A DNA stretch of 64,000 nucleotides from Antedon mediterranea (lineage: Eukaryota; Echinodermata; Crinoidea; Comatulida; Antedonidae), in NCBI RefSeq assembly GCF_964355755.1, contig NC_092677.1:22290101-22354100 (forward strand). Reading direction: 5' to 3'. A program made the position numbers and the translations under genes. Position 1 is the first letter of the stretch; every line of letters begins with the position of its first letter. Under the pieces are notes generated by a model. The model worked only from the letters and a program-made list of their open reading frames with translations. It did not search any database and had not been told where the DNA came from. Of the stretch, positions 31,301-40,599 are shown piece by piece.

Positions 31301-31604
31301 CAGATATTTAGTTAAAGTTGAGAAGTTAATAAACATGATCAATTTCAATTGTTAGTTTTTATAGTTATAAAAATTTGAGTGACTAATAAAATATAACACT
31401 AAAAGTAAAATGAATATAAATTAATTTGCATTTAATGTTACAAACCTGTAAACGCTCGCTTGATGCAAACTGAGGGTGTATACATTTTGACCGATCCTTG
31501 GCAGCACATGGCTTAACAGAAAACATATTATACATTGTGTGCATTGAGTGTGCCATAAAAATGATAAATGCACCAACAAAAATGTACGTGAGTGTGGTAG
31601 ACAT
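19268..31604 (-). CDS. CLPTM1L: CLPTM1L-like protein (lipid scramblase of the CLPTM1 family), 14 coding exons
   Basis: Joined minus-strand exons: 31446-31604, 31107-31204, 30206-30392, 29871-29992, 29081-29153, 28245-28362, 26451-26545, 24910-24994, 21691-21794, 21106-21305, 20513-20603, 20330-20374, 20002-20117 and 19268-19367. All junctions are GT-AG, phases agree throughout, and the total is 1593 bp, or 530 residues plus stop, close to the vertebrate protein's length. Start: MSTTLTYIF with a hydrophobic N-terminal anchor (about residues 6-22). A large non-membrane domain follows (about 30-260), then several membrane segments (in exons 7-11 and 13). Conserved blocks include KYLPILFINEL, LFDILAFKNDISYW, IPAGIGAIIE, YLSYLLGPICIG, YAFGFLFMLPQLFVN, NTFIDD, HRVACFRDD and YQRWLYPVDKSR; the tail is Lys-rich. 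CLPTM1L in human cells is an ER scramblase for a GPI-anchor precursor; the same role here is inferred. Introns are rich in mobile elements. Confidence 0.95.
20002..20117 (-). CDS. CLPTM1L: CLPTM1L exon 13
   Basis: 116 bp coding ALNTFIDDLCAFVITMPTTH and then RVACFRDDVVFVIYLYQR, ending in phase 2. Donor GATG|GTAAGT. NTFIDD and ACFRDD are family hallmarks. Confidence 0.93.
20330..20374 (-). CDS. CLPTM1L: CLPTM1L exon 12 (45-bp microexon)
   Basis: Fifteen codons, LKSVSHLPWRVFMYK, phase 0 at both ends. Acceptor TTTTGACAG and donor AAG|GTAAAT. It is too short to be found as an open frame but is needed to join exons 11 and 13. Confidence 0.92.
20513..20603 (-). CDS. CLPTM1L: CLPTM1L exon 11
   Basis: WYSWLIHSLANGVYAFGFLF followed by MLPQLFVNHK; contains a membrane segment. 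Acceptor AATTCACAG; donor AAG|GTATGT. Confidence 0.93.
21106..21305 (-). CDS. CLPTM1L: CLPTM1L exon 10
   Basis: 200 bp coding VWKIKKAFKISFSLSGYRP and onward to the membrane segment YLSYLLGPICIGLAVYSLLY; ends in phase 2. Donor AAAAG|GTACAA, acceptor TCTTACCAG. Confidence 0.92.
21691..21794 (-). CDS. CLPTM1L: CLPTM1L exon 9
   Basis: LWCGFSQIVIFFYLMDEDTS then LLVVIPAGIGAIIE. Starts in phase 1 and ends in phase 0; donor GAG|GTATGG. Confidence 0.93.
21904..22464. mobile_element. TTAA-flanked MITE in CLPTM1L intron 8
   Basis: TTAA at 21904-21907 and 22461-22464 flanks an inverted pair AGACCC...TTCCCTAC / GTAGGGAA...GGGTCT. A TTAA target fits a piggyBac-type non-autonomous element, but the TIRs are short and imperfect and no transposase is present. 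Confidence 0.6.
22690..23420 (+). repeat. Diverged copy of Helitron-like family B
   Basis: Shares phrases with 17739-18897, for example TTTAATGCAAATTTGTG, AGATACCTATTTT and GACATCATATGGCCAC, but without clear ends. It lies in CLPTM1L intron 8. Confidence 0.55.
23421..24786. other. CLPTM1L intron 8 sequence without recognised features
   Basis: Repetitive-looking AT-rich DNA with a GC-richer patch near 24090-24200. The short open frame there shows no known domain, so I do not call a gene. Confidence 0.35.
24787..24886. repeat. Inverted repeat with about 40-bp arms beside exon 8 donor
   Basis: The left arm (about 24787-24826, including TTTGCTCAAGGAAATATATT) and the right arm (about 24843-24886, including AATATATTCCTAAGAGCAAA) are imperfect inverses around a short GC-richer centre. 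It ends about 23 bp from the exon 8 splice donor, so a hairpin in the pre-mRNA is possible. Confidence 0.65.
24910..24994 (-). CDS. CLPTM1L: CLPTM1L exon 8
   Basis: ALFDILAFKNDISYWRNQDR followed by MTGMSTST; ends in phase 1. Acceptor TTTTTGTCTAG and donor CAG|GTAATA. Confidence 0.93.
25073..26406 (-). mobile_element. Helitron-like family B, copy 2, in CLPTM1L intron 7
   Basis: On the minus strand it starts A|TCCGCACTTAGCGGATAACC (26406) and ends with the AACTC-hairpin, CAAATCTAG (25073) and then T. The 5' end carries repeated CCGCAC..GCGGATAAC palindromes. A poly-T tract and an unrelated GC-richer stretch (about 25215-25930) interrupt the homology with copy 1 and may be another insertion. 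Confidence 0.68.
26451..26545 (-). CDS. CLPTM1L: CLPTM1L exon 7
   Basis: GFGQKDLDEMRGLLTGNNLF followed by a hydrophobic ILSITAIIAMLH; starts in phase 1, ends in phase 0. It is wedged between a family B Helitron (44 bp away) and a family A Helitron (81 bp away). Confidence 0.93.
26627..27917 (+). mobile_element. Non-autonomous Helitron family A, copy 3 (uninterrupted)
   Basis: 1291 bp. 5' A|TCTATATATAAATTTACGTA; the 3' hairpin at 27881-27917 ends ATCTAG, followed by T. This is the textbook Helitron arrangement: TC start, hairpin, CTAG end, A/T target and no target duplication. It is the cleanest copy and serves as the reference for the two interrupted copies. No Rep/helicase frame. It lies in CLPTM1L intron 6, opposite to the gene's direction. 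Confidence 0.85.
28245..28362 (-). CDS. CLPTM1L: CLPTM1L exon 6
   Basis: LMNSTTCEMPLSIEYTPISV then GKLRLFTNLQQSMVLMQELG; ends in phase 1. Donor TTGG|GTAAGT. Confidence 0.93.
28483..28516 (-). ncRNA. Degenerate hammerhead-ribozyme-like motif (Penelope-type)
   Basis: On the minus strand: CTGCGGA, then a 7-bp stem with a 6-nt loop (CGGTCAA / TTGATCG, one G.T pair), then AAACGTC. This is the layout of the minimal type I hammerheads with very short stem III found in Penelope-like elements (CTGANGA, stem II, GAAACGTC). Two bases of the first core box differ, so catalysis is unlikely. No Penelope protein fragment was seen nearby. Confidence 0.35.
28966..29040. repeat. Short fragment related to the TTTCTGCTG element
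   Basis: CGTTTCTGCTGGCAAGAAAAT with nearby CAGTATTTTAAATCCGTATT resembles the left end of the element in the PDCD5 intron. It lies in CLPTM1L intron 5. Confidence 0.5.
29081..29153 (-). CDS. CLPTM1L: CLPTM1L exon 5
   Basis: FTRSGKYLPILFINELGIKY followed by SDLV. Starts in phase 2 and ends in phase 0; donor GTG|GTAGGT. Confidence 0.92.
29747..29860 (-). pseudogene. Partial duplicate of CLPTM1L exon 1 inside intron 4
   Basis: Nearly identical to 31512-31618: it encodes MSTTLTYIFVGAFIIFMAHS, then one inserted Gln, then HTMYNMFSV and soon a stop. There is one 3-nt insertion and only a few substitutions over about 110 bp. The exon 1 splice donor and the following Cys-containing segment are missing. 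It begins about 10 bp downstream of the exon 4 donor, in the same direction as the gene. Confidence 0.88.
29871..29992 (-). CDS. CLPTM1L: CLPTM1L exon 4
   Basis: MSMDSIRPVLHYKPTLYVSV then VPDYIIFDKENFPFEIYKYF; starts in phase 0, ends in phase 2. Acceptor TTTTTTTGTAG, donor TTGA|GTAAGT. Confidence 0.92.
30206..30392 (-). CDS. CLPTM1L: CLPTM1L exon 3
   Basis: 187 bp coding SVNISLPQKACKQEGLKAYV and on to KEDVYNLLSNISDQ. Donor CAG|GTAATT, acceptor TTAATTTGCAG. Confidence 0.93.
31107..31204 (-). CDS. CLPTM1L: CLPTM1L exon 2
   Basis: LSVYTSMKSKISKNNLELIL then KVSNFNASLSAS; starts in phase 0, ends in phase 2. Donor CTTT|GTAAGT. Confidence 0.92.
31446..31604 (-). CDS. CLPTM1L: CLPTM1L exon 1 (coding)
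   Basis: 53 codons from the ATG at 31604. MSTTLTYIFVGAFIIFMAHS is a hydrophobic anchor; a segment with two Cys (KPCAAKDRSKC) and SSERLQ follow, before the donor CAG|GTTTGT. No in-frame upstream ATG with family similarity was seen. Confidence 0.93.
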
Positions 31605-31972
31605 TTTTCAATATTCATGAAAGGAACTGATTTCAAAATCAATATGTTATAATAACTGTACAATCTGAAATAGCATTTCTATCAGTTCAAATGGATACTA
31701 CTCGCTATATACAACTAATGTTTGGGGTTATATGTTTGTGTGTTTTTTTATTAGATGCATACAATGTTCCATACTGTATGTTCTTCTATTAGTAGAGTAC
31801 AGTCCTTCACCAATTCAATTGTCTGCAAAGAAACAATAAATGTGAAAAATGGGAAAATGCCTAAAAATGTGGATCACTCACTGAACTGACACTGTCTCAA
31901 CACTGCCGCCTCCTACACACAGGCGCTGCAGCATCACCACTTACTAGCTTTCAGATAGGCCTAGCCTACCTA
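31605..31972 (-). promoter_or_regulatory. CLPTM1L 5' flank / probable promoter region
   Basis: Between the start codon and the upstream mobile element. It contains a GC-richer patch (about 31890-31935) that could hold the transcription start or a non-coding first exon. No TATA box is clear. Inferred from position. Confidence 0.35.
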
Positions 31973-31983
31973 CTTTAGTAGGG

Positions 31984-34179
31984 GTGCTGGTCAACCCGTA
32001 CCCATGTCAACTCATACCCAACTTGTACCCAAATAATTGGTCAACTCGTACCCACTTTTGCTAACCCATACCCAAACCAAACTCGTACCATTTGTTGGCT
32101 TACTCGTACCTATTGGCTTACTTACTTACCGATTTGATGGCGCAAAACTAGAGGTATGCTTTTGCCGTGTGAATATTTTTATATTTAATAATACAAATGT
32201 ATTACAAATGTATGCCAATAAAAATTACCATTGATTGTAACCATAGTTTAATTAGGCATATTTATTGTTAACATTCATTTAAATGTAATATATTTTTATA
32301 GAGAACGTATGTTTGTATCGTTTATTTACGTAAGAGAACATTTAATTAAGAAAAATTCATTTACTGTTAGTATAGTATACAATTCAATTAAGCCCAGGTA
32401 AAGTACCAGCAACGTATCATTTATCAATTTATATCCTTATCACCTAATTATCTTCCCTGATTACATATATTCAATCAAGTAAATATTATTTATATTTAGA
32501 TTCAATAAAAACGTTATGTACATTTTATTGGTATATAAGATTGTTTGAATTATTAGAGAACTCCCTGTTTTAAGCAAAAATCCTGCAGGAGGGCTATGGT
32601 TGAATTACGTGTAGATTTCGTGCTACGTGTGTGCTACTGATTCCCCTTGTATAAAAAAAAACATGCATTTATAGGGTGTCAAATAGACGACACAGCAATG
32701 ACGTATTATCGTTTTCCATATATTTTCTTATTAAAATAATTCAGTGAAATAATCATATACACGTTTGTTTAAGGCAATTAAACATTTTTGGCAGATTTTT
32801 TTTTCTCTTTTATAAAAAAAAAACTTTTAAAAAACACGCATTTAGACCTATTTGTCAAATAGACAAGGCAACAATGACGTATGATTGTTTTGCATTTAAT
32901 TTTTTATTAAATAATTGAAAGTGAAATGACCATATACACGTTTGTTTAAGGCAATTAAATTTTAATAATAAATTAATAACTTATTCATAACAAAATAAAA
33001 TGCAGCAATCAAGGCATGGGCCTACTGACATCTTCTATGTAAAACAGTGCCCTCAATTAATAACTTGGCTAGTATACCCAAATACGGTTGGAAGCTGTGC
33101 TTTTTTCTTTAGTCTGTACATATAATTATACTTTTTAGGTCAGTAGTTTTTGCCATTATAGTATTGATCATGATTGGTATCTAAAAAATGAATGTAAAAA
33201 AACTGGGTTTAAATGCAATATTATAATATACTTTACATAGCATTAGACATGGTTACGGGCCAGCCCATGATGGGTACGCGTGAGCCAAAATTTTGGCTAC
33301 AAGCAAAGAATATATCACAAGAATGAGTAATCTGCAATTTCCCCTGTAACAGTAATGTTGTCCATGTGGTAGTGCGCGCGCCATAAGTGAGGATGTATCT
33401 GGGATGTATACAACTTTTTGTGACGGTTACACTAATCAAAGGCTGGACCACCGGTAGTATTTTCATGATAAAAAATGTTATCAATTACATGCCAACATCA
33501 TGTTAAATGCTGTTTGGATATTTAACTGTTCGTTTCATGCAATTTATTTAGTAAAAACTGCCGTATAAACAGTTCGCTTCACCAACCGGGCGCTACGATA
33601 GCGCTACCGGGCGTGTTGGTGTTTACACGTTTTCACGAAGGATAGTTTAATAATATTCCTATATTTAACTTGTTTCTGGTAAAACAAATAAATGTTAATG
33701 AAATTTAACATTGTAATTTATATCATAAAAACAATACTTAATTTACCGGGCGTAGCGTATTACCGGGCGTAGAGTAGTACGCGGCAATGGTAAAGAATAG
33801 GCCGTGCTGAGTAACGCTTCATTGATTTTTGGTGCCTGTTAGGCCTTTTTTGTGAACTAATTTAGCATGTTAGTAAATAATTGTTTGTAAAAGTGAATGT
33901 ACACTAGTTTGTTAATAAATATGTATTATAAAATGGTTTACAATTGCAAAATATATTATCATAATTCTATTTAATGTGACATGTATAATATCTATTAAAT
34001 CAAGTCTTATTTAGTCTGTATACATCCGCCCTTATGAGGGCGGCATCACTCTCTGTTACAAATTTCTCATGCAAAAATCGCGGAATACTCATTCTTGTGA
34101 TATAGCCTATATTCTTTTGCTACAAGCCAAAATTTGGGTCTGAGTTGATGGGTACGATTTGGCATAGGTACGGATTGAC
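31984..34179. mobile_element. 2.2-kb element with imperfect TIRs and 11-bp flanking repeats
   Basis: CTTTAGTAGGG flanks both sides (31973-31983 and 34180-34190). Inside, GGTCAACCCGTACCCATGTC at the left is imperfectly inverted at the right (ending about GGTACGGATTGACC). The left end repeats variants of CAACTCGTACCCA. A 135-150 bp direct repeat lies within. No transposase recognised; type uncertain. Confidence 0.6.
32651..32960. repeat. Two-unit direct repeat, spacing about 177 bp
   Basis: The two units (about 32651-32784 and 32812-32960) share GCATTTA, GTCAAATAGAC, CAATGACGTAT and CGTTTGTTTAAGGCAATTAA, in the same order. Confidence 0.75.
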
Positions 34180-34267
34180 CTTTAGTAGGGACGTAGTGAC
34201 TAGTACTAGTAGGCTTGCAAGCCTATACATTACTAGGCATATAGGCCTAGGCTGAATCCATGTCCCA

Positions 34268-34413
34268 TGATGATTCGGCCCTGAGTCGATTCAGCCCGGG
34301 AAGATTCGGCCCACTTATAAAATGCATATCAAAGCCGATAAATTTAAGTGTGTCGAATCGTCTCAGGGCCGAATCGTCCCGGGCCGAATCGGCTCAGAGC
34401 CGAATCGTCCCGC
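34268..34413. repeat. GC-rich foldback of GATTCGGCC words
   Basis: GATTCGGCCCTGAGTCGATT and AGCCCGGGAAGATTCGGCCC on the left are inverted on the right (GCCGAATCGTCCCGGGCCGA region). It stands out from the AT-rich surroundings and is probably a tiny MITE or snapback repeat. Confidence 0.7.
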
Positions 34414-36940
34414 TACCGCCTAGGCTACTAGCCCTGGCCTAGCTAGGCCTAGGCCCTAGTTCCGTTTCGCACCTTGTATTTCAACTTCAAATGTGTTAAC
34501 TAACCTTATCGGCGCTCGTGAGTACAACACATTAGAAGTACTTTATGATGGGGAAATAGACATAAATCCTTTAAATTGATGAATGTTCTTTGCTATAATA
34601 GAGAGAAACGAACTGTGTTGTTTTTGTTCTTCAATATTTTCGTTCTATGGAGCGCCAAAAAAGCAATAAATAATAGGGGGCTAAAAACTCAATAATGGAA
34701 TAATTTAATAATCAAAATAGACGCATTACCACCGTGTTTTTAGCCCTCTATTATTATGATGGCTGCTCTATATTGTTGTTGTATGACAATTCATAAAATG
34801 TAATGGTAAGAATATTTTTTAAAGAATAAAAAATCAATACCAAATATCTTTTTTTTAACGAAAATAGTTGTTTTATACGATTTAAGGCGGGGCTGCTGGC
34901 CTGCAATCTCCCATTTTGGTTTGAGCTTTAGTACCTTTATGATATTTAATAAGTTAGATACCGTTACAGTTAGAACAAATACAGTATCTTAGATCAAGCA
35001 AATATCAGAGTAGTAGGCCTATAGATCACATTTTACAATTTGTAATAATTGTTGACTTTTACCACCTTTTTCAATTTCAACCATTAGTTTTATTTTCACA
35101 CATTAGTGCGCATCCTTTGGAAAATAATAATGTAGATAAATGAACACACATCAAATTAAATAAAACATATTGATATGTAAGCAATACGGTATACATTTGA
35201 CATAATTTTTTTTTTTAAACAGTCTAAAAAACGATTTAAAAGACATACGGTGTTTCCTAAACCGCTGTTTGGGTCGCTATCAATTCAGATGCTGTCTCAT
35301 AAATTATTAATTAAACTGATCTATGTGAAATGTTCTCAGTTTTGTAGAATCTACAACACTGATTACATTTTAAATTTACAGTTTTCCCCTATGTTGAGGT
35401 GAGTAGCGTAGTCACAATTGGGAATCGACAATGGACGCCTTTGACGAATCGTTGTTTTTACTATACACTATCTACAAACTGGTTCTACAACGACGCTAGT
35501 TTTCTGTGTAGTTTGCAAAAGTAAAGAGTATGTAACTTGACTGAAAAACTGCACCGACGGTTAGAACTTTAACAATGAACATTCAATAAAAACAGGTCCA
35601 TCCCAAATAATGTTACGCTCATAGCGATGTTATTCAGGCCCTTGACATTAACATTGAACGCAAATGTTATCCTTAGTCTAGTCGCACGGTGTTCACCGTC
35701 GGAAAAGGTATGCTACGATCGTTTTGCCAATTGCGAGTGCGCTATATTGATTGAGATGGGCAGTGTGTTTCAGAGTCGAGGAGCAGATGTGGCGAAAGCT
35801 CTGAAACAAGCTCCTCGACTCCATAAGAGTTGCTTGATATAACCTGATGAAGCAGTAGCCACTCGCCAGATCGTAGGTTACGTTCTGGCCAACTAGAGCT
35901 GCCATTTATTATGATTTTACGTCCGAGAGTACTATTTACTATAGGCCTAACAAGCTCAAATACGCAATGTTGCGAGAATTCCCAAATTAGGATCATGGGG
36001 TCGCGGTCAAAAAAGTTTGCGGAACGCTGTCCTAAACAATATTTTACAAATCGCGTTGATTTTTAAGGGGTTATTTTTGTGGATTACGTTTTGCGTTGAT
36101 TTTACAATTTGCGGCTGAACAACAACAGTACAGAATAATCTTGTAGTATTTTTAACTTGCATTATTGGGCCCGGGGTGTAGGTTTTCACTTGAGTGGTCC
36201 TGAAAAAATAGTGCATTACCAGTTGAAATACTTCATGACTGGTCGGTCCCAGTGGTAGAAATAATGATCACACGCACTATGGAGTGTCTTACGGTCTGCT
36301 TTTAACATGCCGTTTTAGAATTAGAATGGCCAACAATGTGAAAGTTTTACAACTTTTAACTTTATTTTAGTATTTCAGTAATTCAAAGCAAGGTACAGTG
36401 GTGTTTTATTACCCGTATCTCCGACATTTTAATATAATATACCGAGATAAGTAGGTCTACATAAAAATATATGTATTGTGCTCTTTTACGCTTATCTATG
36501 CAAATGAATTATTCATTTTAAATTACCCGTAAGCCTATTTTGCTTCATGATATTCTTTCATGCATCTGTTCATCTATTTGTTGCATCTAATGGGTGAGCA
36601 CAGTCAACCATTGTCAACCAATTAAAATGTGCCTTATTTTTGTTGTAATGTTATGAATTATTATTACATACATTTAGCTATAATAGCATACACGTTTTGT
36701 TTCCGTAAATATATGGGCTTATATGACGATTTTTGGGATCTATATCATTATGATATGTCAATATATGTGAGCTATATTTTACTGTCTTTATGTGTTGTGT
36801 TATTTCAATGGGATCTCATTTCAATTTATTTCTTAGGCTGTTGCACTCATGCACAAAAGTAATTGATTCTCTATTGAAGTCTTTGAATAAACTTCTAATT
36901 ACGTTTCACCTGAACATTAAGATAACCATAGTAACCATAC
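34414..36940. other. Intergenic DNA upstream of scratch
   Basis: Mostly AT-rich. A GC-balanced stretch at about 35600-36000 is open in several frames on both strands. I recognise no domain in any of them and suspect an old dispersed repeat. Confidence 0.35.
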
Positions 36941-36941
36941 T

Positions 36942-37058
36942 ATTTCGATATCGATCCAGAAATCGAAACGCTCACCTTACGAAATACCAACAGGTGTTTC
37001 AGCAACTAGTTGCTTACGCGCAGGATATAATCAAACAGGTACCAACATTAACCATTTT
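36942..37058 (+). other. Exon-like or conserved-element-like segment
   Basis: Open sequence ending ATCAAACAG|GTACCA, which resembles a splice donor, and containing a CCAACAGGTG E-box at 36987-36996. The translation (NAHLTKYQQVFQQLVAYAQD) is not recognised. It could be an exon of an unknown gene or a regulatory element. Confidence 0.2.
36987..36996 (+). promoter_or_regulatory. CCAACAGGTG E-box, upstream site 1
   Basis: Matches the CAGGTG core with CAA extension favoured by Snail/Scratch zinc fingers. 3.5 kb upstream of the scratch start codon. Confidence 0.45.
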
Positions 37059-37311
37059 CTTGTGAAAGAAAAATATTAAATGCAAAATTATTTTATCTGT
37101 TGATATATTTTGGGATATTTGGCGTAGACCTATTTATTTTCGTATGAAAATCTGTAACTTTGCTTTTCCTGGGCCTGAAGCTATTTTACCATGGCTCCAT
37201 CTGTTGCTGTTTTTAAGAGATGGATTATTCATATCAGCCTCCTTGACTAAAGGTTATTAAAGACCTTTGTGCCATGACTGTGTAATGGAGAATTATACCT
37301 TAAAACGCTGA

Positions 37312-37536
37312 TAATTGCTGCCCTCAGAGACTACTTTATCTATGGCATTGGTCTATGTAAATCTCAAGCACTTAACAGTTTTCTCACCATTAAGACATGC
37401 GTTACATCTTTCACTCGGTAGAGACGCTGTAATCGGTGTTTTTAACATAAAGACGGCTGAATTACACAATGAAGCTGATATCGATACTTACTTTAAAACA
37501 TTAGCAGCCGTATATAAAATCACCCTGGAGGTCTAA
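37312..37536 (+). other. Possible terminal exon of an unknown gene
   Basis: A pyrimidine-rich TTGCTGCCCTCAG acceptor candidate is followed by about 73 open codons (including SPLRHALHLSLGRDAVIGVF) and TAA. The family is not recognised and no upstream exons are certain. A chance open frame is a real alternative. Confidence 0.22.
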
Positions 37537-38861
37537 CAGGCATTTAAATTTTCTAAACCCCCGGCAAAGGTATATATTCAAAATCTATAAATATGTATTT
37601 CTATTATTTACACGCCCGAGGCAAGGTGGATATAATTTTCTATATCTACGATAGCATTGTCTTGTCAACAGTTTCGTATTGTGATCATACTTCCACTTTA
37701 TTAAGCAAACATCACGTAACTGACTAATTGTATTCGTCTACTTTACTGCAACTTATGAATACATAAGACACCATCATAATTTATGCTTAAATATTCTTCA
37801 TTGCAAATCATTATCTTTCGCTCAATATTCAATTGTTGTCAAGCTAATGACTGTGTAGTACAAGAGGGTTTATCAAGCAGCATTATTATATGGGATTTAA
37901 TGACAGTTGATTAAGTCAAATGAATGCCACTTACACATATCTATGTTATGTATATTTACTTTATGTTAGTAAAATGACTACTAAAGGGTAATTTTATCAA
38001 TTATTTGTTTTAAAAGCCCTTTTAATCGATTGGTTACAGGATTTTTACCAATAAATGAAAACAGAATGAACAAACGAATGGCCGAACGAACGAATAACCG
38101 AGCAAATGAACTGGGGATAATTGTAATGTGTATTAAAAGTCTTAACTTGTGTTTGATCTCATTTTTATTATTTTTGGTGTTATCTAGCAATTAGGGGAAT
38201 AAATATCTGACTACGTTTATGCATTCACTATTTTTTTGTTTCATGTATTTGGTGTGGTGTGTGGTGTCAACTGGAGGTATATAGAAATAGAGCCCAATTA
38301 TCGTCTTCATCTTTCAATTTGTCATGACAAATTTATTATTTTCTTAATAAATATTATATATGTATAAATCTATTATTACAGTTAATTTCTATATAATAAT
38401 GTTGATTCATTAATATCAATGACGTATAGCGTTTATTCTATTTGCCAAACAAACAAATTCCAAATTAAAAAGTATTCAATAATATGCATAGGCCTACGTA
38501 CCCTGATGGAAAAAGGGCTAGCTACAATCCATTATTTATTGTGAACTGTGTTGTTAATATTATTTAATATTATTCTCTTTTTATGGCCTACTTTAACCGA
38601 GTGAATGTAACCGGGGTATAATGGTCTGAATGATGATATTTGAAGCCTGGCGAACGCCATGCTGTAAGTACAGCGTGTTTACTTTTAAGAACAAAGACAC
38701 GTGGATATTTTATGTTGTGTGACTAGTATTAGCTAATAGCTTGACTAATTACAGTAAGTAAATCAAAATGAAAACAAGAATTCATATTTGTCATATATGC
38801 TTCTATGACAACCAATTCATGTTTATTGCATGATGGGAAATAGTGCTGTCCAACAGCAATG

Positions 38862-38871
38862 CCAACAGGTG
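38862..38871 (+). promoter_or_regulatory. CCAACAGGTG E-box, upstream site 2
   Basis: Same 10-bp word, 1.6 kb upstream of the scratch start codon, in the context GCCAACAGGTGGTG. Confidence 0.45.
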
Positions 38872-40299
38872 GTGCGTTAAGTATTTAGAATCATTACCAG
38901 GTCCTCCAAATACTCTTGATTGCCTCTTTGTATTTCTTTCTGTCAATAAATAAATTGATTGTTTGCTTAGGTTTGTTTTAAGAATTATTTTCTTGAGAAG
39001 TGTCGGTTGAAAGTTATAACACATAACGTTGAGGATCTGATAATTTGTTTGCATTCAGCGGTAGCCGGCGCCTGTAAAACAAATGCTATTTTAATTTTTA
39101 AAACTTACAATTAACAAACAATTGCTTTGTAATACATATACAAAATAACAAAATTCGGGGTTCGATTATAATTGTACGGTTCTTTTATTTGTAGTTGTAT
39201 TTCCTCTTTTCCCTTTGTCGCTATATTTAAATATATATACATTTACGTAAGGGCATAGACCAAATTCACATAGATAAACACTTTCGAACAGACTCACAAA
39301 AGATTACTGAACGTATACCGTATTTATTCTAATTCGCTTTGAATAAACGCCTCCCTCGAATAAACTCCCCTCATAGAACATCATTTGGAATAAAGGGGCG
39401 TTTATTCGAGTAAAAGCGATAAATAATTAAGGGATTGCCACATTCTGTCAAATAATGATAAATAAGGAAATATCTGTACTGCCATCTCAATAAATCGTAG
39501 GAAATGTATTTGATATTGCAACAAGAACATGGTATATTTTATTTGCAATGCTTTGCAGCCTCCAATATGCCTCATCACAATATTTTTTGACGTGTTATGT
39601 CTTTGGTCATGATCTCGTTTTTTGTAGATTAAAAACATTTTAATGTCATTAAATTGGGCAAACCATTTTATCCGTTCGATTTTGTTTTGTTGACTGAAAG
39701 TGAATAATCAATATTTACAGCTAAGGTGCGATCGACATCCGGCACTTCTCCCCCACCCCCTCTCCCTCCCCACTGACAACAGTCCTGTACTGAAGAGGTC
39801 ACCCAGTATAGAGAAGAAGTTAATTAATAGATAAAAAGCATTAAAACAATTTGTATCTCTCACTACTATGGACAAATCCTTCCCTCACAGGCTTGCACCG
39901 CCAAAAAAAAAAAGGATCACATTATCACCAAAACTTATTTCTCCTGCCTAATATTCTCGTCAAAACCGCCTACTAACTTCATAATCCAATCAAATTTTGC
40001 TATTATCGCGCATGCGTTGAAATTGTATATTTGCACTTGATTAATCCAATTCAAGTGAATTACAGTGAATGGGCCACAAGTGAGTCGCGTGGCTCAGCTC
40101 GGGTAAACAATAGTAGATTATCGCTGATATTGACTCCATTGTTTGTCAAGATCGTGTTTAAAAGACGTCTAACTAGACATCTCAGACAGAAAGTTGGAGA
40201 GTGGGGTTACCGACGAACCATCGTAGAACGAACTGGTTTTCCTTTCCATATCAATCTCATCGCGCTATCAGATCTTTCATTTTAGGCAATTTGGATGGA

Positions 40300-40475
40300 C
40301 CAAGGAAAATTCATCGCTTAAATTGAATTAATTAATTTAACCGGGCTCTCACGAGGCTTATTAGATGGATTACTTATCTTGAGTTAGTTGATTACCGAAT
40401 CTGTAGAGAGAACACAAGCAGAAGTAGAACAAGACTACAATTCTCAAAACTGTCGAATTCATAAAAACAACTAAA
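40300..40475 (+). promoter_or_regulatory. scratch 5' UTR / proximal promoter (approximate)
   Basis: Sequence directly before the scratch ATG, which has an acceptable context (AACTAAAATGC). No TATA box identified. A GC-balanced stretch from about 40030 may belong to the 5' UTR or proximal promoter. Confidence 0.35.
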
Positions 40476-40599
40476 ATGCCTCGCTCATTTCTTGTGCGTC
40501 GAACGACTGATGATGATGCACGGGTTGTGATCCGTGAAACATCACTTCCAGAATGGACTGTAGTCCCCGAGCTTCCGGTCAACATACATTTAACAGATG
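40476..40599 (+). CDS. scrt: scratch exon 1 (SNAG exon)
   Basis: 41 codons plus one base: MPRSFLVRRTTDDDARVVIR and onward to NIHLTD. Donor GATG|GTAAGA. The SNAG motif needs the exact N-terminal Met, which fixes the start. Confidence 0.96.

Noticed and set aside
35627-35996. Overlapping open frames on both strands near 35.7 kb
   Set aside because: No known domain in any frame; probably a GC-balanced repeat rather than a gene.
39160-39190. GGGGTTCGATTATAATTG, tRNA B-box-like
   Set aside because: No matching A-box or acceptor stem at the right distance.
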